From Flavobacteriales bacterium (GTDB lineage: Bacteria > Bacteroidota > Bacteroidia > Flavobacteriales > Flavobacteriaceae): 37,422 bases of DNA. A program made the position numbers and the translations under genes. Below are positions 25,872 through 33,148 of the stretch, one piece after another; position 1 is the first letter of the stretch; each line of letters begins with the position of its first letter. Where the stretch lies: NCBI GenBank assembly GCA_027023475.1, contig JALVVJ010000099.1, positions 1 through 37,422 on the forward strand. Reading direction: 5' to 3'. The notes under the pieces were generated by a model. That model was not told where the DNA came from, made no database searches, and worked only from the letters and a program-made list of their open reading frames with translations.

Positions 25872-26789
25872 TTAGAAGTAAAGAGGAGACATAAAGGCAC
25901 GTTTCTTATACGGCAGCACGAAATTGAGGAAAATTTCGTGGGTATTGGGACTAAAAAGTTTCATGTCCGAGAGGGTGCGGTCATACGCGTAGCCCACGCG
26001 AATATTGGGCGTAATCATAAAATTGATCAATCCGCTGAACGAATCGTTCAAACGATAGGAAACACCCAATTCCACTTTGTCGTACATAAATAAGTTTGCG
26101 TTCAAATCCACCGCTAGGGGTGCACCCAATGCCTGATAGAGCATAAAGTTGGGTTTGAGCTTAAAATTATTGTTCAAATCAAACACATAACCACCGGTAA
26201 AAAAGTAATGGATCACATTGCCCTTGGTCCATTTTTGAAGGTTGGAATGGAAGGCGGTTGTGTTGAGGTTGGGCATTGACAGACCGACATAATAGTGGTC
26301 GGAATAGAAGAGTAAACCCACACCGTAGCTCAGCTGGTAATCTTTAATGTCGGTATTGAGCAATGGGTCGCCGGGGTGAATGGCGGCCAAATCGGTAAGA
26401 TTCACCATGTGATTCCACAATCCCAGGTTGAGACCCAAGGACAAATATTTGTCGGAACCTACTTCCAATTTGTAGGAATAATCCAGCTTGACATTGTTTT
26501 GTTTGACAAAACCGAACTGATCGTTGTAGGCCGAAAGTCCGAGCCCCATTTTTTCGCCTACGCTGGAATGGAGGTTAAAGGTGATGGATTGCGGGTTTCC
26601 GTCAAAGCCCGTCCATTGGGTACGGTAGAGCAATCCACCCACCAATCCGTTTTTGATACCGGCATAGGCCGGATTAACCACATTCATATTGTACATGAAC
26701 TGGGTGAAATGAGGCGCTTGCTGGGCAAAGGTCAAGCCCGAAAGCATTAAAGCCCCTATAATTGCGAATTGTTTTATATACTTTTTCAT
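25872..26789 (-). CDS. PorP/SprF-family outer-membrane protein
   Basis: This is a 305-residue protein with a signal peptide starting MKKYIKQFAIIGALMLSG; the ATG at 26789 is chosen because a further-upstream start would overlap the preceding gene and add ten non-signal residues. The mature part opens with QQAPHFTQFMYNMNVVNPAYAG, the hallmark of the PorP/SprF family, and continues as amphipathic strands to a final VLPYKKRAFMSPLYF. These barrels help type IX export and surface attachment of large proteins, often a specific partner encoded upstream. Here that partner is the type B sorting-domain protein 10 bases upstream. Confidence 0.93.
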   Translation of the reverse strand: MKKYIKQFAIIGALMLSGLTFAQQAPHFTQFMYNMNVVNPAYAGIKNGLVGGLLYRTQWTGFDGNPQSITFNLHSSVGEKMGLGLSAYNDQFGFVKQNNVKLDYSYKLEVGSDKYLSLGLNLGLWNHMVNLTDLAAIHPGDPLLNTDIKDYQLSYGVGLLFYSDHYYVGLSMPNLNTTAFHSNLQKWTKGNVIHYFFTGGYVFDLNNNFKLKPNFMLYQALGAPLAVDLNANLFMYDKVELGVSYRLNDSFSGLINFMITPNIRVGYAYDRTLSDMKLFSPNTHEIFLNFVLPYKKRAFMSPLYF

Positions 26790-26799
26790 ATCCTTGATT

Positions 26800-28344
26800 T
26801 TATTTAACCAATTGAACATAACCGGTTTTTACATCACCGTTTTTGAGTTTGACCACGTAAAAGTAAGATGCGGGCGGTAATTCCGAACCTGATTTGCTTT
26901 GTCCGTGCCATTGGTCGGTATAACCGTTTTCTTTTTCAAACACTTTTGTACCCCAACGGTTGAAAATTTCAATTTTTTCGATGCCGTATTTTCCATTAAG
27001 ATAATCCAAAACGAAGGCATCGTTTTTACCATTATCATCCGGAGTAATCACTTCGGGAATGATACAAGCATCGTTGATATAGTTTTCAATCACAATTTCA
27101 TCCATTGTGGAACAACGTCCGGTAGAAACTTCCACCGAATAGGTTCCGGGTTCGGTTACCGTATATTGGGCCGAAGTGGCGCCGGCGATGGGCTGTCCGT
27201 CTTTGCTCCACTGATAATTCAAGGTGATGTTTTGAAAATCACTGATATTTTGCGGGGTAGCATCCAATACAATTTCTTCGTCGCGGCAACGTTGTTGGTC
27301 AGCACCCAAATCAACGATGGGGGTAGGCACCACGATTATTTCACCTTCGTCGTATTCGGTAGTGCGGTTGCCATGGCAATCAGTGTAGGTAACTTCGCAA
27401 GTGTATGGTCCTTGGTAATTGTTCAGAGGAACAACCAGCGAATCGGCCGTGGCTCCGGCAATGGGGTTGCGGTTGGCATCGTACCAGGTGATAGTGGGCA
27501 TGGTGGCGGGAACAAATTTCCAAGCTTCGGGATTCAAGGTGCTGTCTATACTGAAAACACTTGTATTGCGGTTTACCAAGATAGACCCGGCGGATGTTCC
27601 GTCTCCGGGATAGTATCCGCAAGAAGCATCGTCGTTTTGAATGCCAACAACGGCCAAGCCACTATTCCATCCGTTACAAACCGGCTTGTGTTTGAGATGG
27701 ACTTCAATGGAATAATCATCTTCATGTAAAATAATTTGCTGCGAGGTGAGCAAGTTGGTGCAGCTAAATTGTGGCATTTCGTGGTAGGTAATGATAAATT
27801 TACGATGCGGTGCCGTTCCTCGGAGTTCATATTTCATCTCCGAAACGTTTTGAATTCGCCTGCCGGCATGAATATCATGGTAAGCTCCCATAATGGATCC
27901 GTAGGAAGTGTTATTGTCGTAATATGGCAGTGTAATATCCGGTATAAGTTGGCTTGCACTGATAGGCCAAGAATCATAGGTGCCGGCTATTGAAGGTTGA
28001 AAAACAATATCTCCGTTGGAACCGACAACCAATTGCGTATAGGGTTCACCGAAAAAATAAAAGGTGAAACCGATATCAATCGGATCCGAAAATTCATCAT
28101 CGATGGCCAACGGAACCCCGTTTTGCAAAACATCCGACGCATTCATAAAATTGTCGTCATAAGCATAGGCCGTAGTATCCGTTATATAGGCACTGGTCAT
28201 TAATGCCTGAATATTGGTGCGCAAAACTCCGTACTGCTCCGTGTCGCAAACAGTATCGTTGTAGACCACAACATGTTGCGCCCTTCCTTGCCCATACCAT
28301 AGCAAGGCCGTCAACATTATTGTCAAAAAGTTAATTCTTTTCAT
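26800..28344 (-). CDS. Secreted protein with type B (gliding-associated) sorting domain
   Basis: This is a 514-residue protein with a signal peptide (MKRINFLTIMLTALLWYGQG). The central region has Ig-like parts (VPLNNYQGPYTCEVTYTDC near 315; LNYQWSKDGQPIAGATSA near 375). The C-terminal domain (about 430-514) reads IIPEVITPDDNGKNDAF, then IEIFNRWGTKVFE, the type B signal of the type IX secretion system. Proteins of this kind are adhesins or surface enzymes whose export depends on a neighbouring SprF-like protein, which follows here. No enzymatic motif is visible, so adhesion is a guess. It is the first gene of the operon and has a consensus promoter. Confidence 0.9.
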   Translation of the reverse strand: MKRINFLTIMLTALLWYGQGRAQHVVVYNDTVCDTEQYGVLRTNIQALMTSAYITDTTAYAYDDNFMNASDVLQNGVPLAIDDEFSDPIDIGFTFYFFGEPYTQLVVGSNGDIVFQPSIAGTYDSWPISASQLIPDITLPYYDNNTSYGSIMGAYHDIHAGRRIQNVSEMKYELRGTAPHRKFIITYHEMPQFSCTNLLTSQQIILHEDDYSIEVHLKHKPVCNGWNSGLAVVGIQNDDASCGYYPGDGTSAGSILVNRNTSVFSIDSTLNPEAWKFVPATMPTITWYDANRNPIAGATADSLVVPLNNYQGPYTCEVTYTDCHGNRTTEYDEGEIIVVPTPIVDLGADQQRCRDEEIVLDATPQNISDFQNITLNYQWSKDGQPIAGATSAQYTVTEPGTYSVEVSTGRCSTMDEIVIENYINDACIIPEVITPDDNGKNDAFVLDYLNGKYGIEKIEIFNRWGTKVFEKENGYTDQWHGQSKSGSELPPASYFYVVKLKNGDVKTGYVQLVK

Positions 28345-28367
28345 AAGGCATATTTTTTAGTAATAGA

Positions 28368-28399
28368 CAAATTTATATTTTTTTTTGCTGCCGTACAAA
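28368..28399 (-). promoter_or_regulatory. Promoter of the type IX surface operon
   Basis: On the minus strand TTTG (28399-28396), 20 bases and TAAATTTG (28375-28368) match the Bacteroidota consensus. The predicted start is about 17 bases before the ATG at 28344, within an AT-rich gap. Confidence 0.75.
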
Positions 28400-28517
28400 C
28401 TTGATTGCATCTTAATTTTTATGGGCTATGTGTGCATAATTATACAATTTTTTGTTTAACCCTAAAAAGACAAAAGATAGCTTTTGAAAAAATCTTAATT
28501 TTTTTGGGATTTAAATT

Positions 28518-29174
28518 TCATAAATCCAGTTTTTGGCCGAAGGCCAAGTCTCCGGCATCCCCGAGTCCTGGAACAATATAGGCCTTGTCGTTCAAATAGT
28601 CATCGATATCGGCTATCCACAATTCGCTGTCCCCGGGCATTGTTTCTTGTAAATGGGCAATGCCTTCGGGCGCGGCTATTACTCCAATAATATGCAATTT
28701 CCGGGGATTCCCATGCCGGGTGAGCACACGATATACCGCTTCCAACGAGCGTCCGGTGGCCAACATGGGGTCCACCAATAACAAGGTTTTTCCTTCAAGC
28801 GAAGGCATGGCCAAATATTCAACCACAATTTCAAACGCATCGCCTCGGGTGTGTTTGCGATAGGCCGAAACAAAAGCATTTTCGGCGTTGTCAAAAATGT
28901 TGAGCAGTCCGTTGTGCAAGGGTAAGCCCGCGCGCAACACCGACCCGATAACGATTTTTTCGTCGGGCAACATCACTTCTTTCTCGCCCAAAGGCGTGGC
29001 GATTTTAACCGGTTTGTAATTGAAGGTCTTGCTTACTTCGTTGGCAATAAATTCACCGATACGTTCGATATTACGCCTAAACCGCATGCTGTCGCGTTGA
29101 ATTTCTTTATCGCGGATTTCGGCCAAATACTTGTTCAGAATACTATGCTGGCGGGCTACATGATGTATTTTCAT
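28518..29174 (-). CDS. upp: Uracil phosphoribosyltransferase
   Basis: This is a 218-residue enzyme that joins uracil with PRPP to make UMP in the cytosol. The start at 29174 (MKIHHVARQHSILNKYL) is preferred; an upstream in-frame start adds eight basic residues inside the leader. Motifs are IGSVLRAGLPLHNGLL near residue 90, the PRPP loop LLLVDPMLATGRS near 130 and IVPGLGDAGDLAFG at the end, which binds uracil. With udp it provides a route from uridine to UMP. It stands alone between the type IX operon and a terminator from the upstream metallopeptidase gene. Confidence 0.95.
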   Translation of the reverse strand: MKIHHVARQHSILNKYLAEIRDKEIQRDSMRFRRNIERIGEFIANEVSKTFNYKPVKIATPLGEKEVMLPDEKIVIGSVLRAGLPLHNGLLNIFDNAENAFVSAYRKHTRGDAFEIVVEYLAMPSLEGKTLLLVDPMLATGRSLEAVYRVLTRHGNPRKLHIIGVIAAPEGIAHLQETMPGDSELWIADIDDYLNDKAYIVPGLGDAGDLAFGQKLDL

Positions 29175-29196
29175 AGGGCGTAGATTTTTTCGTCTC

Positions 29197-29230
29197 AAAA
29201 AAAATCCCCGATGCCCAAAGGGCCGGGGAT
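29197..29230 (-). terminator. Terminator after the zinc metallopeptidase gene
   Basis: ATCCCCG (29204-29210) pairs with CGGGGAT (29224-29230), and inside it GCCC (29213-29216) pairs with GGGC (29220-29223). On the minus strand eight T's follow. Confidence 0.9.
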
Positions 29231-29265
29231 AATAGGTTTGTTTCGATATAAGGATTGAACGTTTG

Positions 29266-29946
29266 TCATCGCCGGGAATTATAAATATTAAGGTAATACA
29301 ATAAGGTGGCCAACGAACTCAATGCCGCTACCACATAAGTGCGGGCGGCCCATTTAAGCGCGTCGGCTACGCCGGCTTTTTCTTCGGGCGTAACCAATCC
29401 GCTTTGTTCGAGCCATTGCTTGGCCCGGCGGCTGGCATCGTATTCCACCGGAAGCGTGATAAAACTAAAAACCACCGTAAGGGCAAAAAGAATAATACCG
29501 GCAAGCAATAATTGTGGAAAACTCCTAATCATTAAAATGCCGGCGATAAGTAAGATCGTAACAAACTTATTGGAAACCGACAACATGGGCACCATGGCCG
29601 ATCGCATTTTGAGCCAGGCATAACCGCGGGCATGTTGCACGGCATGCCCAACTTCGTGAGCGGCAACGGCGGCGGCAGCCACACTACGCGAGCCGTAAAC
29701 CGGCCCACTCAGATTAACGGTTTTTTTCAGCGGATTGTAGTGGTCGGTCAATGCGCCGGGTGTGGAAATCACTTGCACATCCGTGATGCCGTGGTCGGCC
29801 AGCATTTGTTCGGCCACTTCCTTGCCGCTCAGCCCCGCGCTTAAAGGAATTTTCCCGTATTTCTCAAACTTGGCCTTCAAAACTCCTTGCACAATCATTC
29901 CCAAAATGGCGATGATGGCAATCAGTAAGTAAGAACCGGACATCAT
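29266..29946 (-). CDS. Membrane zinc metallopeptidase, YugP type
   Basis: This is a 226-residue membrane protein. The start is the first of two adjacent ATGs (29946). A helix at about 5-23 is followed by SAGLSGKEVAEQMLADHG, DHYNPLKKTVNLS, and the zinc-binding motif HEVGH at 97-101 in the context AAHEVGHAVQHARGYA. Hydrophobic segments follow near 115-135, 140-165 and 200-220. This matches the YugP-like family of membrane metallopeptidases, whose substrates are unknown. The catalytic residues look intact. The gene appears to be monocistronic, with its own terminator. Confidence 0.9.
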   Translation of the reverse strand: MMSGSYLLIAIIAILGMIVQGVLKAKFEKYGKIPLSAGLSGKEVAEQMLADHGITDVQVISTPGALTDHYNPLKKTVNLSGPVYGSRSVAAAAVAAHEVGHAVQHARGYAWLKMRSAMVPMLSVSNKFVTILLIAGILMIRSFPQLLLAGIILFALTVVFSFITLPVEYDASRRAKQWLEQSGLVTPEEKAGVADALKWAARTYVVAALSSLATLLYYLNIYNSRR

Positions 29947-30007
29947 ATATTGTTTTGGTTTTGGGTTTTGCCGTAAAGATAGCAAAAATTATTCCATTTG
30001 GCTGGCC

Positions 30008-30045
30008 GAAAAAAGCCGGCCCATCCCGAGCCGGCTATGTTTTTT
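30008..30045 (-). terminator. Bidirectional-looking terminator after the DUF3276 gene
   Basis: AGCCGGC (30014-30020) pairs with GCCGGCT (30030-30036). A T run follows on the minus strand directly, and another follows on the plus strand a few bases later (30039-30046). It ends the DUF3276 gene. Confidence 0.85.
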
Positions 30046-30057
30046 TGATTTATGTGC

Positions 30058-30483
30058 TTATGATAAATCATCAAAATCCACATCGGTGTATTTGTCGGTT
30101 CCCGATGCTTCGGAATCGCCCGATTCACCGGCCGGTTCGTCACCCGAAACCGCTTCGTCCGCCGGGCTTTCGGTGTCGCCGCCTTCGCTTTCCTGCGGCT
30201 GAAAGTCCGGTTGATGACGCTCGGATATCACTTCGGGCCCTTTTTCACGGATAATAAAGTCCATCACCTCTTGCAGTGCATCCTTAAAACTGTCAAAATC
30301 CTCTTTGTAAAGATAAATTTTGTGTTTTTTGTAGAAGAAAGACCCGTCTTCGTTGGTCTGACGTTTGCTTTCGGTTACGGTCAGGTAGTAATCACCGGCA
30401 CGCGTTTCACGCACATCGAAAAAGTAGGTACGTCGTCCTGCTCGAAACACTTTCGAGAAAATTTCATTTTGTTTTTCAGCCAT
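30058..30483 (-). CDS. DUF3276 (Pur-alpha-like) nucleic-acid-binding protein
   Basis: This 141-residue protein has a conserved first 80 residues (FSKVFRAGRRTYFFDVRET, then GDYYLTVTESKRQ and KIYLYKEDFDSFKDALQEV). They match the DUF3276 family of Bacteroidota, which is related to the Pur-alpha fold and to the Borrelia nucleic-acid binder BpuR. The last 55 residues are a low-complexity acidic tail rich in Ser, Gly, Glu and Asp. The family is thought to bind single-stranded DNA or RNA; the tail might limit binding or attract partners. A -7 box (TAGATTTG, 30518-30511) stands about 30 bases before the ATG. Confidence 0.88.
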   Translation of the reverse strand: MAEKQNEIFSKVFRAGRRTYFFDVRETRAGDYYLTVTESKRQTNEDGSFFYKKHKIYLYKEDFDSFKDALQEVMDFIIREKGPEVISERHQPDFQPQESEGGDTESPADEAVSGDEPAGESGDSEASGTDKYTDVDFDDLS

Positions 30484-30510
30484 TTTCCTTCAAACTTTTG
30501 GTTTACTGCA

Positions 30511-30518
30511 CAAATCTA
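30511..30518 (-). promoter_or_regulatory. -7 element of the DUF3276 gene
   Basis: TAGATTTG on the minus strand fits TAnnTTTG. No -33 element was found at the usual distance; the region upstream is A/T-rich. Confidence 0.5.
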
Positions 30519-30590
30519 AAAAAAAATTTAATATCCTTATACCTTTTCCCTATTTTAATTTTTTCTCGACCTAATTCCATACCGGTTAAC

Positions 30591-30628
30591 CCAAAAAAAA
30601 TCGCGCCGGTAATGTAACTACCGGCGCG
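30591..30628 (-). terminator. Terminator after the Spy-like gene
   Basis: CGCGCCGGTA (30602-30611) pairs perfectly with TACCGGCGCG (30619-30628) around a 7-base loop. On the minus strand eight T's follow (complement of 30593-30600). Confidence 0.92.
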
Positions 30629-30690
30629 GAAATTCATTTTCTTTGACGCGGTTCCGGTTTCCGGACAATTGCTTTATTTTTGTCTGTTCA

Positions 30691-31215
30691 TTATTGCACC
30701 GGATTTTGTGGCCCCGCAGGTTTTTGCCTGCCGGGTGCCGGCCCGCGTCGCATGCCGTGCATGTGTTCGCGGCGTTCCATGGCCCGATGTCGGCGACGTT
30801 GGAGCAACAAACGGCGGAATTGATTATCGGCGCGCACCAAGGCAAGGATTTTGCGCGGTGGCAAAATCTTTTTGAGTTGCCGATAATATTCTTTTTTGAG
30901 CAGGAACATTTTTTCGTCGATTTCCAGAATGCGGTCCAAGCGGTGCGACACGTCGGCATCGCTGAGTTGGGACAAGCGTTCTTTGCGCAGGTCTTTGACC
31001 AGGTCGTGGCGTTGGCGTGCCAATGCCATACGTTGGGTTTCATAGCGTCGGAACACCGGCGCAAAGGCCCGGAACTGTGTATCGTCCAGCAAAAGCCGTT
31101 CGCGCAAAAAATCCAGTTTTTTTTCGATTAATTTGTCCGCATTGACGGTTTTTTGGTTTTGTGCTGCGGCGGGAATCATCCATCCGACCAACAGCAGGAA
31201 GATCAATTTTTTCAT
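30691..31215 (-). CDS. Spy/CpxP-like periplasmic protein
   Basis: This is a 174-residue exported protein with a signal peptide beginning MKKLIFLLLVGWMIPAAAQ (ATG at 31215). The mature part is almost all helix and very rich in Arg, Lys, Gln and Leu. It has an LTxxQ-like start (LLLDDTQFRAFAPVFRRYE) as in Spy/CpxP chaperone-like proteins, and a basic, Pro/His-rich tail. In flavobacteria, proteins of this kind are often annotated as sensors of ECF-type sigma factors and are encoded behind a sigma factor and a small membrane protein. Here only the small membrane protein precedes it (23-base gap). A role in envelope-stress sensing is inference from that context. Confidence 0.8.
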   Translation of the reverse strand: MKKLIFLLLVGWMIPAAAQNQKTVNADKLIEKKLDFLRERLLLDDTQFRAFAPVFRRYETQRMALARQRHDLVKDLRKERLSQLSDADVSHRLDRILEIDEKMFLLKKEYYRQLKKILPPRKILALVRADNQFRRLLLQRRRHRAMERREHMHGMRRGPAPGRQKPAGPQNPVQ

Positions 31216-31238
31216 GGTAGTCAAAATTTTTTCGGTTT

Positions 31239-31607
31239 TCAGAGCATCAGCGGTTCATCGTCGTCCACAAGCAAGTATTCGTCGATCACATCGTCGGGAA
31301 TATCCGAAAGGTCGATTTCGTTTGTTTCGGGCGAAGTGGTTGCCCCGCGGGTGTTGGTGTGCAAGTTGACCGTATCGGTTGCCGGGTGTGTGCCGTAAAA
31401 TCCACCGGTGTGCATATTGCGGTAGAGTGGCCAAGCCACCAATCCTACCACCAACACGGCGGCCGCTTGCAAAATCCTCCGGCGCCAAAGGACACGGCGT
31501 GGCGTAGGGGCCAGTCGCTGTTGCATACGGCTTTCGAGCTTTTGGAAATAATCCTCGGGCAGCCGGTAGTGGCGGTGAAATTCGGAATGCTTGTCGAATC
31601 GGTTCAT
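31239..31607 (-). CDS. Small single-pass membrane protein, anti-sigma-like
   Basis: This 122-residue protein has an N-terminal cytoplasmic part (DKHSEFHRHYRLPEDYFQKL), one membrane helix at about 44-62 (ILQAAAVLVVGLVAWPLYR), and a periplasmic tail ending in a strongly acidic segment (DIPDDVIDEYLLVDDDEP). Its size, topology and partner gene fit the middle gene of the ECF sigma / membrane protein / Spy-like operon of Bacteroidota. The sigma gene expected upstream is missing: 70 bases before its start the DNA turns into repeat copy C. It may regulate a sigma factor encoded elsewhere. No direct anti-sigma domain motif is visible. Confidence 0.7.
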   Translation of the reverse strand: MNRFDKHSEFHRHYRLPEDYFQKLESRMQQRLAPTPRRVLWRRRILQAAAVLVVGLVAWPLYRNMHTGGFYGTHPATDTVNLHTNTRGATTSPETNEIDLSDIPDDVIDEYLLVDDDEPLML

Positions 31608-31769
31608 TTCGGGTCAACTTTCGCTTATTGGATGAACTGCGACCCAAAAAGTTTAATCACAGATGTTTTTGTTTTTGTGGGCGCCCCGGCGCCTGCGTTC
31701 GTGGCGGCTTTGGCGCAATGGCCGCTGCTTCAAGCAACGGAGCTCTTTCGCACCGGCCACCACTCACGG

Positions 31770-31929
31770 CGTTGCAGCAAGTGTAAAATGTCGGAAAAGT
31801 TGAAGTTATTTTTGTCGAGAACAAAGCCGGTCGTCCGAAGGCATAGCCGTAGCTATGGCAAGGATGGTCAATGCCGATATCGGCAAAAAGAACAAAACTT
31901 GGTGTGCATATTTTATACTTGCTGCAACG
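31770..31929. repeat. Long hairpin H2 in repeat copy C
   Basis: Bases 31770-31790 can pair with 31909-31929 at all 21 positions when drawn as RNA (19 standard pairs and 2 G-U). The stem sequence differs from that of copy A at several places while pairing is kept; the loop-flanking words GGAAAAGTTGAAGTTA and AACAAAACTTGGTGTG are unchanged. Confidence 0.8.
31809..31890. mobile_element. 82-bp insertion inside the H2 loop of copy C
   Basis: Copies A and C are identical on both sides of this point (TGAAGTTA before, AACAAAACTTGGTGTG after), but C has 82 extra bases. The insert starts TTTTTGTCG and ends CGGCAAAAAG, so its ends form an 8-of-9 inverted repeat. Inside are the hairpin CATAGC-CGTA-GCTATG (31842-31857) and the palindrome GCCGATATCGGC (31873-31884). 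It is far too small to encode a transposase. It could be a MITE-like insert or a segment deleted from copy A; no target duplication is obvious. Confidence 0.5.
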
Positions 31930-32100
31930 CCCAGGCGCCGTCGGGCTGTCCGCTCAAATGCGGCTCGGGTGCGTTGGCTTTTGCAATGCCGCCCCCACGG
32001 TCTCTTGCGCTGCGAGCCCCTGCCGGCGGCGCAAAAGCACATCCGCCCCTTCGCCGCATAACCGCTTCCATCCCTGGCGCGAATTTAATTATGAATTCTA

Positions 32101-32265
32101 AATTATGAATTTTGAATTGATTTTCAATGATTTACATTCGTTTTTGATAAAAAAGCTCAGGTTTGCCGGAACTTGTCCCGCACATTGCGTAGCAATGTCG
32201 GGAGCCGTGGAGAAAACCGCCCTAAGGCGGGTTTCGGAGCGCCCTGAACACAAGAAAAGCAGGTT
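32101..32265. other. Non-coding gap with two hairpins
   Basis: No gene is seen. CCCG and ACATTGC (32177-32188) pair with GCAATGT and CGGG (32192-32202) with one bulged base. A second, imperfect hairpin (CCGCC at 32218-32222, GGCGG at 32226-32230, with T-rich sequence on the minus side) may end the membrane-protein gene at 32266. Confidence 0.5.
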
Positions 32266-33003
32266 TTATTGCTCCAATGCTTCGGTGGCCGGTGTTTGGT
32301 CCGCCGGTTCGGAAACGGCTTCGTTGTAGAAAACCGCTTGGGCGAAATAGATTACGGGAATGGCGATAAGAGCACCGACAATAAGGGCAAGAAGGCCGAA
32401 AAATAAAGCCAAAACGGCAAATAATATCATCAAAATGATTTCTCCAACATAAGCTTCGGTTTTTTTCCACGATACTTTTATGGCATTGGCGACGCTGTGT
32501 CTGTCCAGGACAAGGAAGAACACAAACATTAAACGTATGGAAAGATAAAATCCCACAAAAAGACCCAAGAAAAGACCGAAAATAACGATAGGCCCGGTTT
32601 TAATGGCCAATGCGACAAGCACAAAAGGAATGGTAATGATCAGTGGAATCAAAATAAGAAGTAATGAGAAAAGGAAATAATAAAAGACCGTTGTGCCTTG
32701 GATGTATTTGGAAAATACTTCTCCCACTCCATTGTATTGGTTCCGAACAACATCCAAGGCATAGCCGTTCAAGAATACGGCCACTAAAAGTTGAACAAAA
32801 TAGACAAGAAGAAATATCAGAAAATAAGATTGTAAGCCGTGCCGGCCGTATTTATCCCGGTTTACTGGTTCGGGCAAAATTATATTTACAAAAAAATATA
32901 TGAGCAGGAACGTTAAAAGAAAAATAGCGATATGTGTAAGCGGATTTTTCTTGAAGGTTTCCCAAGCGCGGGAGAATGCTTGTGCGGCGGTAATTTTTTT
33001 CAT
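32266..33003 (-). CDS. Multipass membrane protein, tandem paralogue 2
   Basis: This is a 245-residue integral membrane protein with about six hydrophobic segments (roughly 22-43, 62-85, 105-135, 138-165, 195-215 and 215-235). The start MKKITAAQAFSRAWETFKKN, the motif GYALDVVRNQYNGVGEVFSKY and the tail YNEAVSEPADQTPATEALEQ are shared with the next gene upstream, so the two are duplicates. I do not recognise a characterised family; the layout recalls uncharacterised DUF-type inner-membrane proteins with an N-terminal amphipathic helix. There is no enzyme motif. The 71 bases at 32273-32343 are identical to the matching part of the paralogue. Confidence 0.8.
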   Translation of the reverse strand: MKKITAAQAFSRAWETFKKNPLTHIAIFLLTFLLIYFFVNIILPEPVNRDKYGRHGLQSYFLIFLLVYFVQLLVAVFLNGYALDVVRNQYNGVGEVFSKYIQGTTVFYYFLFSLLLILIPLIITIPFVLVALAIKTGPIVIFGLFLGLFVGFYLSIRLMFVFFLVLDRHSVANAIKVSWKKTEAYVGEIILMILFAVLALFFGLLALIVGALIAIPVIYFAQAVFYNEAVSEPADQTPATEALEQ

Positions 33004-33099
33004 AATAATAGTTTATCGCAATGTAATGATTTCTCCAAAAACAAATTTTCGTGGGAACTTGAAAGCGAATGCCGGAATAATTTGCATGGTTTTCGATAA

Positions 33100-33125
33100 A
33101 AAAACCGCCCCGGACAAGGGCGGTT
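33100..33125 (-). terminator. Terminator between the membrane paralogues
   Basis: AACCGCCC (33103-33110) pairs with GGGCGGTT (33118-33125), 7-base loop. On the minus strand a T-rich tract follows. It should end the upstream paralogue (33149-33913). Confidence 0.85.
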
Positions 33126-33148
33126 ATTATAAAAGAATATACATTATA

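Larger units (their letters stand above)
31679..32100 (+). repeat. Dispersed intergenic repeat, copy C
   Basis: This copy fills most of the gap between the anti-sigma-like gene and a membrane-protein gene. In order: 5' edge GGGCGCCCCGGCGCC (31679-31693); hairpin H1 (31719-31759); long hairpin H2 (31770-31929), interrupted by an 82-bp insertion in its loop; GGGCTGTCCGCTCAAATGCG (31943-31962); and ACCGCTTCCATCCCTGGCGC (32061-32080). In place of the GCGCGAT palindrome of A and B there is AT-rich sequence with repeated AATTATGAATT-like words, so the 3' edge is uncertain. No gene is supported here. Confidence 0.82.
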
